From Oxyruncus cristatus (lineage: Eukaryota > Chordata > Aves > Passeriformes > Cotingidae), in NCBI GenBank assembly GCA_013399855.1, contig VXAY01002115.1, positions 96,108 to 160,107 of the forward strand: a stretch of DNA of 64,000 bases, written 5' to 3'. Under the pieces are notes generated by a model. It saw only the letters and a program-made list of their open reading frames with translations, did no database searches and was not told where the DNA came from. This document shows, one piece after another, positions 1 through 12,500 of this stretch; within the stretch, counting starts at the first letter, position 1; every line of letters starts with the position of its first letter. The position numbers were made by a program, and so were the translations under genes.

Positions 1-319
1 ATGACAATATGCAAGGAGATCATGCCCACAGGGATGGCCTCCATGTGCGGGCAGGGAGGGCAGGATCATGGACCTCCAAGTTCATTCCCATCCCTTGGCC
101 TCTGGGGCGCAGAGACGGGGACAGAGCTGCCTCTGACCCTGCAGCTGCAGACCACATGTCCCCGTGGGCAAGCCCTGTCCCCTGGTTCCAGCCCAGCTCC
201 TGCCTCCAGCAACCCTCCCACCTGCCCCAGCACTGCAGCAAGAAGGGACCAAACTCATCCCAAAACCCACAGTGACTGGCCGTGGGAATGCCGACAGGCA
301 CTGGGTGCCCAGCCCCTAC
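1..319 (-). other. KIFC3: KIFC3 intron fragment at the left edge
   Basis: It starts with the GT donor of the 320-549 exon. Neither strand shows the conserved KIFC3 C-terminal motor residues. The apparent open frames here have no family resemblance. Confidence 0.7.
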
Positions 320-549
320 CTGCACCATCATGAGGGTCTTGCTGTCGCCGCTGAGCGAGTCCTGCAGCAGGTAGGTCAGCTTGGAGTTGCGGAAGGGCAC
401 GTGGCCCTGCCGGGAGCGCAGGGCGTAAATGACGTCTCCCAGCGCCGAGAGGGACTTGTTGATGTGCTGCGCCTCGCGGAGCCGGCTGCCCTCCGCGCCC
501 GACCGCCCGACCCGCTCCGAGCCCGCCAGGTCCACCAGGTTCAGCTTCC
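320..549 (-). CDS. KIFC3: KIFC3 motor exon with switch II; last exon inside the window
   Basis: [20 protein letters not shown], then the relay-helix region [12 protein letters not shown] and [17 protein letters not shown], ending TLMMVQ at donor GCAG|GTAGGG. The following family segment (SPVEKN...) is not present in 1-319, so the next exon is outside the window. Confidence 0.97.
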
Positions 550-3500
550 CTGAGGACACACAGCCAAACCCCCCGCGCTGGCATCAGTGCCCGGCCCCGC
601 ACAGCCCCGGGATGCTGCGGACCAGGCACCTGGGGAGGCGCTGGCCCTGTGGCACCCACCTGTGGTGCGGAGCCCCGTGCTGCGGTCGAGGCCACGGACG
701 GTGATGATGAGGAGGGCGTGGGAGCGAGAGCTGTGCTCGTTCAGGTTGGTGCACTCTGTCACCCGTTTGACGTGGCCAAACTCGAAGACCTGGGGGAGTA
801 CAGGGAGTTGGGGGGTGAGGCCAGTTTGGCCCAATCCCATGACAAAACCCCAGGGATCCAGGGACGCCCAGAGATGTAACCTGAGCGATAGCCCCCCCAG
901 CGGGGTGCCTGGTCCATCAGGGTGATGACTGCTGTCAGATCTCAGCCTGGGTGATGCACCAAAGGCAGGGGCTGACAGGCAGGGCACTGCAGTGACAGCC
1001 GTATCCCACTAATCCCTCAGGAACCCTGGGCCCCACGCTTTTATTTTTAACCCCCTGCAGCTCACCCCATGGGACAGTGACCTTCACATCACACCCAGGG
1101 ACCTATTTTGGTCTCTGTTGCCCCCCAGGGCTTCAGAAATGCTCCCAAATCCAGGGGTCACAGGCCAAAGACCCCTCCCTGGGTTCACTGCACCCCTGGT
1201 GCCACCCTCCTGTGCCCGCCCCCCAGCCCCATCTCCCCGCACCTTGTTGATGTCCTCCACGCTCTGCACCCTGAACTCGGTGAGCCCAGGCACATAGAGC
1301 TGCCCGCTGCCATCGGGGCACAGCTTGATCTCCAGCTTCTCCTGCGGCTCCTTCCCCAGCAAGTCCCTGGGCAGAGGGGCACCCGTTACCATCCCTGTGC
1401 CGGGGGGGTGCTGTTATCCCTTCCGTGGCTCAGGGCTGTGTGCCAACACTGCCAGAGCAGCCCTCTCCTCCCAGAAAAGCTGCGCATCCTATTTATAGAC
1501 CTCAGCTCTCTTGGCTCTCACGTGCCTGCTCTCACCCAACTCATTATTCTAATGGATGTGCTCCCAGGATCCTCCTGGCCCCTCCAGCCTGAGGCTGGAC
1601 AAGGGAGGAAAATATTTATCATGTTCTCAGCTCCCAGTTACAAAGTCCTAAATTTAGCCTCTGCGGGCAGGGGTGGAGAGGGGGATGCCCCAGCCGCTGC
1701 ATCAGGGCGAGGGAGTGGGAGTGATGGCAGGGCTGTGTAAGTCATGGAGCTCGTGGGAAGGGCAGTGTGCACCAAAATAAATTAAAAATAAATCCTTACA
1801 TGGCCAAACACATCACCCAAGGCCCCAGCACAAGCTGTGAGGCCAAGGCAGGGCTGGTGGAATGGGAGGGTGGGGGGAGAGCAGCATGGTGTGACACCCA
1901 AAAAGCTTCTCCCCCCACCCCATACCTGAGCGACTCGTTGTAGATCTCGGCGGCGCTGACGGTGATGGCGTAGTCCCAGTCGGCTGCTTTGCCCCGCACC
2001 TCGGAGAAGAGGAGCTGCAGGGCCCTCTGGTTGATCCCCGGATTTGCTGCCGTTCCCTGACGGATTGGAGTGAGAAATGGGGAAAAACACCATTTTATTC
2101 TTGCATTTTATTCTGTATTTTTTTCTGAGCAGAAACAAAGCCCAGGGGGGTGTTGTGGAGCAGCAGTCACCATCACTGGTGCACGCCGGGTCTGAGCTGG
2201 CCACCAGCCTGATTGGTGGAGGGTGCTGAGACTGGGCACCATGGGCTGGGAAGCAGAGGAAGAAGAGGGAAGCAAAGCCAGGCAAACTCACCTCCATCGT
2301 GTAAGTTTTTCCTGCCCCTGTCTGCCCATAGGCGAAGATGCAAACGTTGTAGCCATCAATGCAGGAGGTGACCAGGGCTTGAACCTCCTGAAACACCTGG
2401 AGATGACAGGGGAGGGTCAGGAGAAGGTGGCTGCGTTCCCCCCTCACACCAGCAGTGTGGACAGCAGCACCCACCTCCTCCTGGGACGCTTGTGGAGGGA
2501 AGACTTTATCCAGCTCAAAGGACACCTGCTTCCCCTTGTGCAGGAGGTGCAGGACAGCATCATCATCGGTGTCAAAAGTGACTGCATTGGCTGCCTCCGG
2601 GCCCTCACCGTCCTCCTTTGTGATGGGGCGGACTCTCCCGAAAACACGGATGTTTCCTTGGATGGGAGGTGCAGGGATGGTGTCAGGCCCAGCACATCCT
2701 GCTGCCACCCCCAGTAACCATCAAACACCGGGTGTGCTGAACGCCGCAGCCCGCCGCCGACTGAAGCATCCCGCTGTCAACCAGAGCACCTTCTGGGGAT
2801 GCTCCCCTATCCCTCCTGCCCCCACTCAGGGACACGATCTCCCACGATGGGACCTGCCACTCCCCGCACACCTTTCAGCCGCACCAGCTCGTTGTGACAC
2901 TTCTTGCGGAGCTGCAGCTCCCGCCGGTACTTGCGCAGCAGTTCCCGGTTGGTGCTGTGCACCTCCTCGATGGCCTGGCTGATCTGCAGGGGCGGAGACC
3001 AGCGGCTCAGCAAGCCCCCCAGCATCTCCACTCTGCACAGAGGGGAGGTGGGGTGGTGGTTCCAGGGGGGCTCACCTCGGCCCTGGCGCTGCGCAGGGTC
3101 TCCTGGAGGAGCAGGGGGAAGTCGCGGACCTGACGCTTCAGGCTGTTGTAGTCGTGGGTGAGGGTGCGCAGAGCCGGCTGCAGCGTCAGCAGGTTGGTCC
3201 GGACTCCTGCAGGCACGAGGCAGGGTGAGGGGCAGGTGATGACACCCCAGCACCTGGGTCAGGCAACCCCACAAGCCCCCTGCACCCTCCTCACCCGCCA
3301 GGTTCTCGTGCACCGCCTTCATCTCCACCTGGGCGCGGGAAAACGCCTCTTCGATGGCACGGTTCTTCTCCTCCTCCATCGCCTGCATCTCCTCCAGCAT
3401 CTGCCCGTGGGCTCGCTCCAGCTCGGCCTCGTACATCACGATCTGGGAGAGGAGCAAAGCGGGGTGACACTGACCTGGTGCCCACCCGCTGCCACACCGT

Positions 3501-6500
3501 GTCACCTGGTGAGCACCAGGCAGGCAGGGAACATGAGGTGAGTTCTGATTTACTCCTGTCGCACCCAGACCTGAGCTCGGAGCTGAGCCTCCGTCTTCTG
3601 GGAGCTTTGCAGCTGCTGTTCCATCTCCTTCAGCACCTGCCTCTGCATCGCCACCTGCTCCTGCAGGTACTGGTTTCGGGACTGGGTCTCGCACAGGGCT
3701 TGTTTTGCCTTGGCTGACTCCACCTCCACCGTCTTGATGATATACTGGGGGGAAAAGCACCCAGAGATGGGATGTACTGGGGAAACAGCACCCGAGGGGC
3801 CTGGAATGGAGCTCTTGTTTGCTCAGGGGGAGATAATTTAGGAAAGCATGATGCTGTGCTGATGTGCTCAGGGCAGGGAGAGAGGTAACACTTGCAGGGC
3901 AGCCACTGGGCACTGCAAGGTCCAGCCAGGAGAGATGGAGAGCCCCGTGGTGCTCACCTTTATCTGCTGGGGCTGGGATTTGAGGCTGGCAATGGTCTCC
4001 TGGCTGTCCCGCAGCCGCCGGCTGAGCCGCTCCTCCTCCTCGGCTCTCTCGGCCAGGGAGTCCTTGAGCCGCAGCTCCACCTCAGCCAAGCGGTTCGTCT
4101 TCTGCTGCACCTCCAGGTCCAGCTCCACCAGCTTGGCCCGCATCTCCTCTGCCTCTCGCTGCAGCTGAGACAGTTGCTCCTGCAGCCCAGCGTTCTCCTG
4201 GCCCCAGAACATGGCAGACAAGGCCGTGTCACCCACGGGTGCCCGTCACTCTGCCACCACCGCCACCACCACCGGCGACTCACCTGGAGGTGGTGGCAGT
4301 CCCGGCACGGCGCCTGCTGCTGCTGCTGCCGCTGCAGCTCCCGCAGCTCCCCCTCGCACGCCTTCATCTCCTGCCGCAGGCGCTCGTTCTCGGCCGCCAG
4401 CAGGTCCCGGTGCTTCTCTGCATCCGTGCCACCCTGCCGGGATGGAAGAGCACATGGAACCTGGACGCACCCCTTGAGCCCAGCCTGCTGCTGCCCCGGG
4501 GAGCAGCTTGCTGTACCAGCAGATCCCCAGCCTGCAGCCTCAGGGAGCCCCCAGCCTGCTTCATCGGGGAGACCCAGTCTGCTGCTCTCAGGGAGCCCCA
4601 GCCTGCCATGTCAGAGAGCCCCCACTGAGCCCTGGCAGCCCCAACCCCCAGAGGGGCTTTCACTTCCCACCACAGGGCAACAGTGCCGAAGGAGCTCTGC
4701 CTGCTGTGTCCCAGGGACACTGGTGCAACATTGTGTTGGACAGATAGTCACACAAACTTTTGTCCCTCGGTGTCTCTAGGCCCAGAAGGTCCAAACTGTG
4801 ACCCTGGAGAGGTTCAGTCCACCTCTGCCCACCCCACGTGCCGTCTTCCTCCTCAGGAACCCAGAGCTCCAGTGTCCCTCCAGGCCAAGGTGGCTCAGCC
4901 CAATCCCAGTGGCAGCTCACCAGCTCCGAGCGCAGCCGGCTGATCTCCTGCGCCTGCTCCAGGACCTTCGCCTTCAGAGTTCCAACCTGCCAACACAGAC
5001 CAGGTTAACCAGGAAGCACCTCAGAAGCTTTTGGAGGAGACCCTGTGGTGCCACCCCAGCCACCATCCAGTCTGTCTCACATTTTTGCTATGCCTTAATT
5101 TTCCACCTGGCTCTGAGCGCCTGATTCACACGACCTGATTAAAACGAGCGTTAATGAAAGCCTTGCTTTGACCTTGTTCAACCATGGGTATAATTTGTCC
5201 ATGCTGAGCATTAGCAGAAACCATTATTAAAAAAAAAAAAAAGGCATCATCTTTGGAGAAGGGAGAAAACAAACCTATCCATAACTGTGTTTGAAGAGCC
5301 AGAAGTGCCTTGTCCTGCCCTCACAACATAGCTTCGCTTTGCCTTCTCTATTTTTCTTTCTAGGAAAGTTATCTTAGGACAAAGACGGAGCAGGAGCTCT
5401 TCAAGAAGGCCACATGTCTGAGTCTGACAGGAGAATGCTCCCCAGCCACCCCCATCTGGGCATCTGCCCATCTCATGGGACCAGGCTGCCCTCCCTGCAA
5501 AACCAGGTGGATTTCAGAAATCCTCAGCTTTTTTTTGTGCAGGGACCAGTGAGGCTCTCCCAAAATCTGCAGTTATTTGAACAAATGGCAGCAACGAGTG
5601 CTTGGTGAAGCCAGCAGTCTCATGGACTGTGTTTTAATGGGGTTTGCTCACCTGCTCTGTCCCTTGCCCCTGCGCCATAAACCTGCTGGGTGAGCATCAC
5701 TGCTGCCCCAGAGCTTAGCCCAGAGGGAGCTGGACGTGGCTGCATGCTTCACCACCACCCGCCAGGTCCCAGCCTGGCTCCCCATTTCCCTACCCCAGAA
5801 AGCCGCCGAACTCCTCTCCGGGACGCGCCTGGATATTGCCCCATTCCAATAAGCAGCTTTCTCTCTAAGCAACCTCCCCTCTGTGGACCATAATTTACGA
5901 ACTGCTGATTAATAACCAATGCAGATGTGCTGACACGGGGCTATAATTAATCTGGTAAGTTATTGAGCCGCGCCCTTGCACAGATGGCAGCACAACGGGC
6001 AGCACCTCGGTGCGCCCCGCGCTCCGTGGGGCACGGCCCAGGGTTCCACAGCTCCCGGTGGGGGAAATGCGGCTGCTCCCAGATGGCATCGGGATCCCCC
6101 CCCACTCCACAACTGGCTGTGCCCTCCCTCTGGATGGGCCGACCACACTTGAGTGGGAAAACCCCATTTCCATATTCACTCCAGGGAGATTATTAAGGTA
6201 TTTTTGCCAGTATTTTTAAGAGAGGGGAGGCGCTGAGAAGACAGAGTCACGACTTGTTCCGGGGAATCCGCCAGCCCAGTCAGTCGGCACACACGCCGGA
6301 GCCTGCCCACCATTCCCTGTTCCAGGGGTGCCCAAAAATGCCGATGCACCTCCACCCCCTACCTGCTCGGGCATCTCTGGCTGCATCCTGCTCTCTGGAG
6401 GTGACAGGGACTCCTTGGCAGCTGGATCTGGCTCAAGCCGTGGCCCGGCCATCCCCAAGCTTTGGAGGTTTGGGCCAGCACTTCGCTCCGGCCGGTGTCA

Positions 6501-9500
6501 GCTGCGCTTGCTGCCGAAGTGGCCGGCGCAGGGCCGGCTCCTGCCGCGCTCACGCCTGTGTCACGCAGAGCATGCCAACCAAACGCAGGACAATTACCTC
6601 CGCCTTTTTGACACCCGTGGAACAAGCAGAACCTGACTGCAACAGCTTCCACAACAGCCACATGCAAATCCCTTTACGAGCAGCCAGAATTTCCATCTCC
6701 CTGGGACGACCCAGGTCCTTGCCCTGGGAATGCGCCTGCATCAGCGCAGGAGATGGTTTTTGGAGGAGGTCTGGTTGTGGTGGCCAAAACCTATCCCTTT
6801 TTCAAACAACTCTGTGCCTTCACATTCACTTTCCACCTTCTGACTCTTGAAAGTCACCAAAATTAAACTGCTGGGTTGGTCTAACGAGCTGATCCTGTGG
6901 CAGCCATCCTGCTGCAGGGCTGCATCCCAATGCCCAAAGCCCTCTTGGCCACATCATGCCCATGGAGCCACACACCTTCCCCAGCACTAGTGTGGTATCA
7001 CTCAGGGGACTGCAAGCACCCCAAGGGAGGCACAGCCAAAACCAGTGCTCAGGAACACCCGGCTCCCACATCATCCCTATGCGCCTCAGCAAAGCAGATG
7101 CTCCATGATGGAGGTCCTACTCTCTTTCCAAGTGCAAGCCTCACTAACTGAGCACCACAGCACTCCAGCCCTGAGGCTGGAGGCCCTGACAGACCCCCTT
7201 GTGCCGCCCTGTCCCCACCGTACCTGGCCTTGCAGCTGGAGAGAGAGGGAGAGCTCATCATTCTCCTGGGCGGCGAGCTTCTCCTGCAGCCCCAGCAGCT
7301 CCTCCTGCAGCTGCAGCTTCTCCTTCTGCAGATGTGCCATGGAGGCCATCACCTTCTGGATCACTGGGAAGGGCCGGGCTGCCGGCAGGCTGGTGCGTTT
7401 CCCACTGCAGAGCCTCCCTCCTGCAGTGTGAGCAAAGGTGGAGCCGGTCAGGATCTGGCCGCCTCACTGGGGAGCAGAACGCCAGCCATGGCGAGAGTCC
7501 CCAGGGGCTGAGGTGGAGATGAGAACACAGGAAATGGGACTTGCACAAGTCCCACAGAGAACAGTGACACGTTGGGAGGCACATCCCGAGTGCCACGGTG
7601 CTGACCACAGCAGGCTGGGCAAACGGTGGGGTCCGGCCAGCTGAGCCCCGGGGCAGGGTAGAAGCCAAAGGCACGTGCCAGCGCCAGCAGAGCATCCCAG
7701 GCCGCAGCACAGAGCACCTGCCCCCGCCACTGCGCCGTGACCCAGCCCCATCACACACCGAGATGCTGCCGCCTCGCTCTGATAACAACCGCCTTCACCA
7801 CGGCGCTGATTCATCCCGGCATCCTTTCTTCTGAATGAGCAGGTGCCGGTGGAAAACCCGTTTGTGATCATGTCATTAAAGCCTGCATCATTACACACAA
7901 GTATAATGGAAGCTGAAGGGAAATTAGACGGGTACTCTGAATGGCCGTATTGCCCAATCCTCCCGTGTTTGGCTTTCGAACCTTCCTGGTATTATTTTAA
8001 ACATCGTTTTCTGCATGTTAATAGAGCCACCAGCGCTGACAGAAGCCAGCCTGGCCGTACATCAGAGCCTACCAAATGACCTGGTAGTTCCCAAGAAGCA
8101 ATGAGCTGGCCTGAGTCATTCCCAGCGCGGGGATGAAGCACTGTGGCGGGGGAAGTGGTGGCCAGGATCCCGGCTACCCGGCGCCCTTCCCTGCCTGCCG
8201 TGCATTTCATCCGCTGCCACCAGAAACCTGAGGTTTCAAAAGGCAGGAGCTGATCCTGGGAACCACTGTGCTGCCCGCGGGAGGATGCTGCCTGCTTCAT
8301 GGGAAATGTCCTGAATACAGGAAGAAAGACTTTTCTGTCTGTGAATCAGACTTTCTACCTTTAAATGGAGTTAAGGAGGCAGCAGAACAGGCAAAAAAAT
8401 GAAATGCTGGACCAAACCACAGCTTTGCTGTTGACTGCATGCCATGGGGCTTAGCCAGCAGTGCCTGCAGAAGACATCACAGGGTTCTGTCTTCCTGCCA
8501 TGGGCTGGATACCCCAAAAAAGCACTGCCAGGAACTGGCTTTATTTTCTTTCCGTGCTGAAAGCTCAGCCCAGCTCAGGCAGGAGACTGTGGTCTTCTCT
8601 TTAAAACCAACACAGAGAAAACCCACTCCAAAACTTCCAAAGCTGACAGGAATGCCAGTTCTCGCCCCTTGGGGAGCGTGAAGGGATAAGACAAAATTAC
8701 AGGAGGCAGGAGGCTCCTGCAGACACATGGCATGTCTGTGCACATCATCCACACTAATCCTGGGCTGGGACCCAAGGCACAGCCAGGCTCAGAGCTGCAA
8801 CACTCAGCTGCAAGTCAAACTGCCAGGCAGGGAAATCCCACACGGATAATGCCTTCCTCCATGCTCCAGCACTTTTTTCCTGTGACAGCATCCATGGGAG
8901 AGGAGATGTCGCCCTGTGTCGTTCCATCTCCCAAGGGGCAGATGCACTGGTGGTGATGAGAGGTCTGAGGGCAGCAGGCATGGCACACTGACCCTCCTGC
9001 TTTCCCAAATGCTCTGAAACCCATTAAGAAAGATACCTGTTTCCAGGGCTCTGCCCTGTTACCACTGCCACACAGACCCCCTTTCTCCTGCTTCCCTCCC
9101 CCTTGCCAGCAGCAAGCCTGCACTGGGAGCTGCTCTGGGATGCTGCTGGGGACCATGCCAGCAGCAGTTCCCGAGATGCACCCTGACAAGCCTGCACAAT
9201 TCAATCCTGACAGAGAAAGCCAGGAAACCACGGGATTTCCCCACCCTGGCGCAGCCACGCACACTGCAAGCATTTCCACACACGTTACATTTTCCTTAAG
9301 AAGAGGGAAACAGCAGCGGATTCACCGGAGCTCATCTGCTCTGTTCATCCAGTTCAATAATTCATCGGTCCCTGTCACCACCCGGCAGCTGGCTGGTGTT
9401 GGATTTCTACTGTGGCCTGTCCCCTCTGCGAGGCAGCCGCATGTCTGTGTGCACCCCCATGGAGGAGAGGTTTCCCTGATACCCACCAGCAAGTACCAAG

Positions 9501-12500
9501 AGCCCATCCTATCCCATCCCATCCCATCCCATCCCATCCCATCCCATCCCTCCTCCCAAGTGCCCACCACTGAATCCCGGCTGTCCCCCTACCTGCTTTC
9601 TCCAGGTTCATGGTGGGGGCTGCCTGCACCGGTGTGGCAGCTGCTGGCTCACAGGGGGATGCCAGTGGCTCCTCCGTGGCTGGTGTCAGGTCCCGCTGCC
9701 GGGTCTCCTCCCGCCGCTTGCACGCCGTATCCCGCAGGGCCTGCGTCCACCAGAAGAAACAGGTCAGAGAGGAGAGGTGAGATGCAGCAACAGGACACAC
9801 CGTGCTGGACGTGGTGCCAGCAGCCAGCACTCCACTGGGCTGGTCAGGAATGAGCAGGGAGGGCAGCACAGAGGACAGGACAGTGGGGCCCAGAAAAACC
9901 CTCCCTCTGAGGGAGTTGGGTGTTGGGAAGCTGCCACAATGAACTTATCATGTTGCTTTTAGTTCTCCCCATAAACAACTCCTTCTGTTGGACTGGCCAT
10001 GCAGTTATACTGAATATTAACTATTTTTCTTTCTGTGGCCTTAAAAAATGACCCTGACTTGCAGGCAGGGTTGAATGTGAAGTTGCTTGCTGTGAGCTGT
10101 GTCTCAGGTAATGCCATGCTCAGTGGGATGGAGTCCAGCTCCAAATAAAACAGAAGAAATCTGAAAGGAGCTTTTGGAAAGCTGAGATAAAAGGTGATGA
10201 TCGGCTGAGCTCACCCAGGTCAAAAATGCCTTTTCTAACTTATATCTTATCTCAGAGCCTGTGGCATCGCCCCGCAGACCAGCGATGCTGGGGAGACCTG
10301 TCTCACCCCAGCAGAAGGGTAAATATACCAGTAATTTGAAAATAATTTGGAAGGAGGTGGTGGCAGCATCCCCCTGGAAAAGCCGCGTGTCTGCGGGTGC
10401 CTCTGCATCTGAGACTCCAGGAGGGTTTGGCCGGAGGGAATTCATTGAGGCTGGTGTGAGATAAGAAGGTGTTTTTCCTCTTTTCAAAGAAGGGAAATTT
10501 GAATTGATTTGCCTGAAGCCCAGAATGAACTAGTGGCAGCAACACCAGTACATGGTGTCCCAACACTGTCCCTGGCTGTGGCACCCTTCCACCTCCTCCT
10601 CCATCCCACTGGCAAACACCACCTTTCGGCACTGCATTTCCTTATCACACCTCTGCCTTGAGCTCTCCTGCTATCATGACCCATAAGTGACCCAGAAAAT
10701 GTTATCACGGGCTGTTCCCCAGCATTTTTGATGCCTTGTGACTCCCAGGAGATGCTCTTCCCTCCCCACTCAGGGCAGCAGCTCCGCTCGAGGCAAGTGG
10801 TGCCAGGGTCCAGGCAGAAACTGGCTGCAGTGAGGGAGGGAGCCAGACAGCTCCCACTGAGGGATGGCCCAGCTGGGTGCAGGGCATCCTCCCCACCGCC
10901 CCAAAACTGCCCTCCCCACCCAAGCCACAGCTGGCTCAACGCTCCTCACCTGGAGAGCCCGGCAGAGACCACGGGGGTTTGCAGCGTCTGGCCAGCTCAC
11001 ACTGAGGATTTTATGGTGAAACAGAGTAGGCAGCAGAGGAACCCGGGGAGAGGCGCCTGCTCCGCTCCCAGCACTGAGCCTGTCCTGCCCGCAGCCTGAG
11101 ATGGAGCAAAGAGCATCACTGGATCAACCTGAGAGCCCAGGATGGACACAGCTTTTGGCCTAGCTCAGCAAACCCGCCTCCTCCTCCCTGCCGCCGCCAC
11201 CACACCGGTGTGGCAGAGATGGTGCCTGACTTTTATTAAAAATGTTAATTATGTTAATTAGAAAAATTATCCCTTCGGGGGGTGGAGACTGGTTGCCAAT
11301 GACTAGTAACGAGAACTCGGGGTGTAGCATCCGTCTGGCCCCTGCAGGACCAGATCCGTCCCCCCACCAGGGACGTCCCAGCTCTGCCCCTTGCCAAGCC
11401 GCTCCGCTTCCCGAGATCCTATCTTGAAAAGCTGCCAAAGCCCGCTTGCATCACCGAAACCAGACGGACGGACCCTGACGGCGTCACCTCCCTCCACTGC
11501 CCCCAAATATTTCCTTTATTTGTCAGGCAGCCAAACCCGAAAGCAGCCAGGGCAGCAGTTCCTGCCCTGCTGAGCCACACAGAAGGAAAACAGCAACTCG
11601 AGGAGCCTTCTCCCACGGCCGTGTCCTCCTCTGCTACAGGAAAAGCAGCTGGCGAGGGCTATGTCCCACTGCTTGGGGACCCTGCGCCCTCCCCCCCCAC
11701 ACCTGCCTGCCACAAGCGCCGCCACCATCACAGGCAGCCAAATCTGCAGCAGGCAGGAAAAAAATCAGCAACCCACAAATCAAACCTCAATAACGCAGTT
11801 TTTTCTCTAAAATCACCCAGAGGCGGTTTGGCCCGAGGTGGATGCCCCGAGGTCTCCCTCCAGACGGGTGGAGGGAGACGTGCCCTGATGAAGTTAGCCT
11901 ATCACTCTGGACTTCTTCCCAGCCTCTAATTATCCATAACATTTCGCACGCGCCGGGAAAATCGAGCGTTTCCAAAGCGTTGGCGAACGCCCCGACAAAA
12001 GGTGATGAGCTCCCCATCCCGGCACGGGCAGTGGCAGAGGAAGCACTAGAAAACCCCATTTTCGGAGGTTTTGATGCCAATCAGCACTTGGCTGGACTGG
12101 CCTGCGTGCCAGAGAAGAAGCAGCGTCTGGAGAAGTGGGATGGAGAATGATGAAGCCAACAGCAAAAAAAGCTCAAATAGGGGGGGTTCAGCCCCCTGCT
12201 TTGCCAAAACCCATTTGGCACCACTGGAAGGGAGGTGGGAAGGGCTGTTTTCCAACGAGCGGCTGCAGGCTGGGGCAAGCAGCCGCCCGCCCGCCCGCAA
12301 AGCAGCTCAGCCGCCGCGGAGCAAAACCCCGACTAAACTCACCCACGGGGTCCATGCACTGGGGAGGGATAAGGAGACCTTCCAAGGAGATGAAGCCGGG
12401 TGAGGCAAGGGCCCTATGTCTGCCCTGCTACGCAGATCGCTCCGTTTTCTTTCTTACATGTTAAATTTTAACCTTTCCCCCTAAGTTTGCCGCTCGGAAG

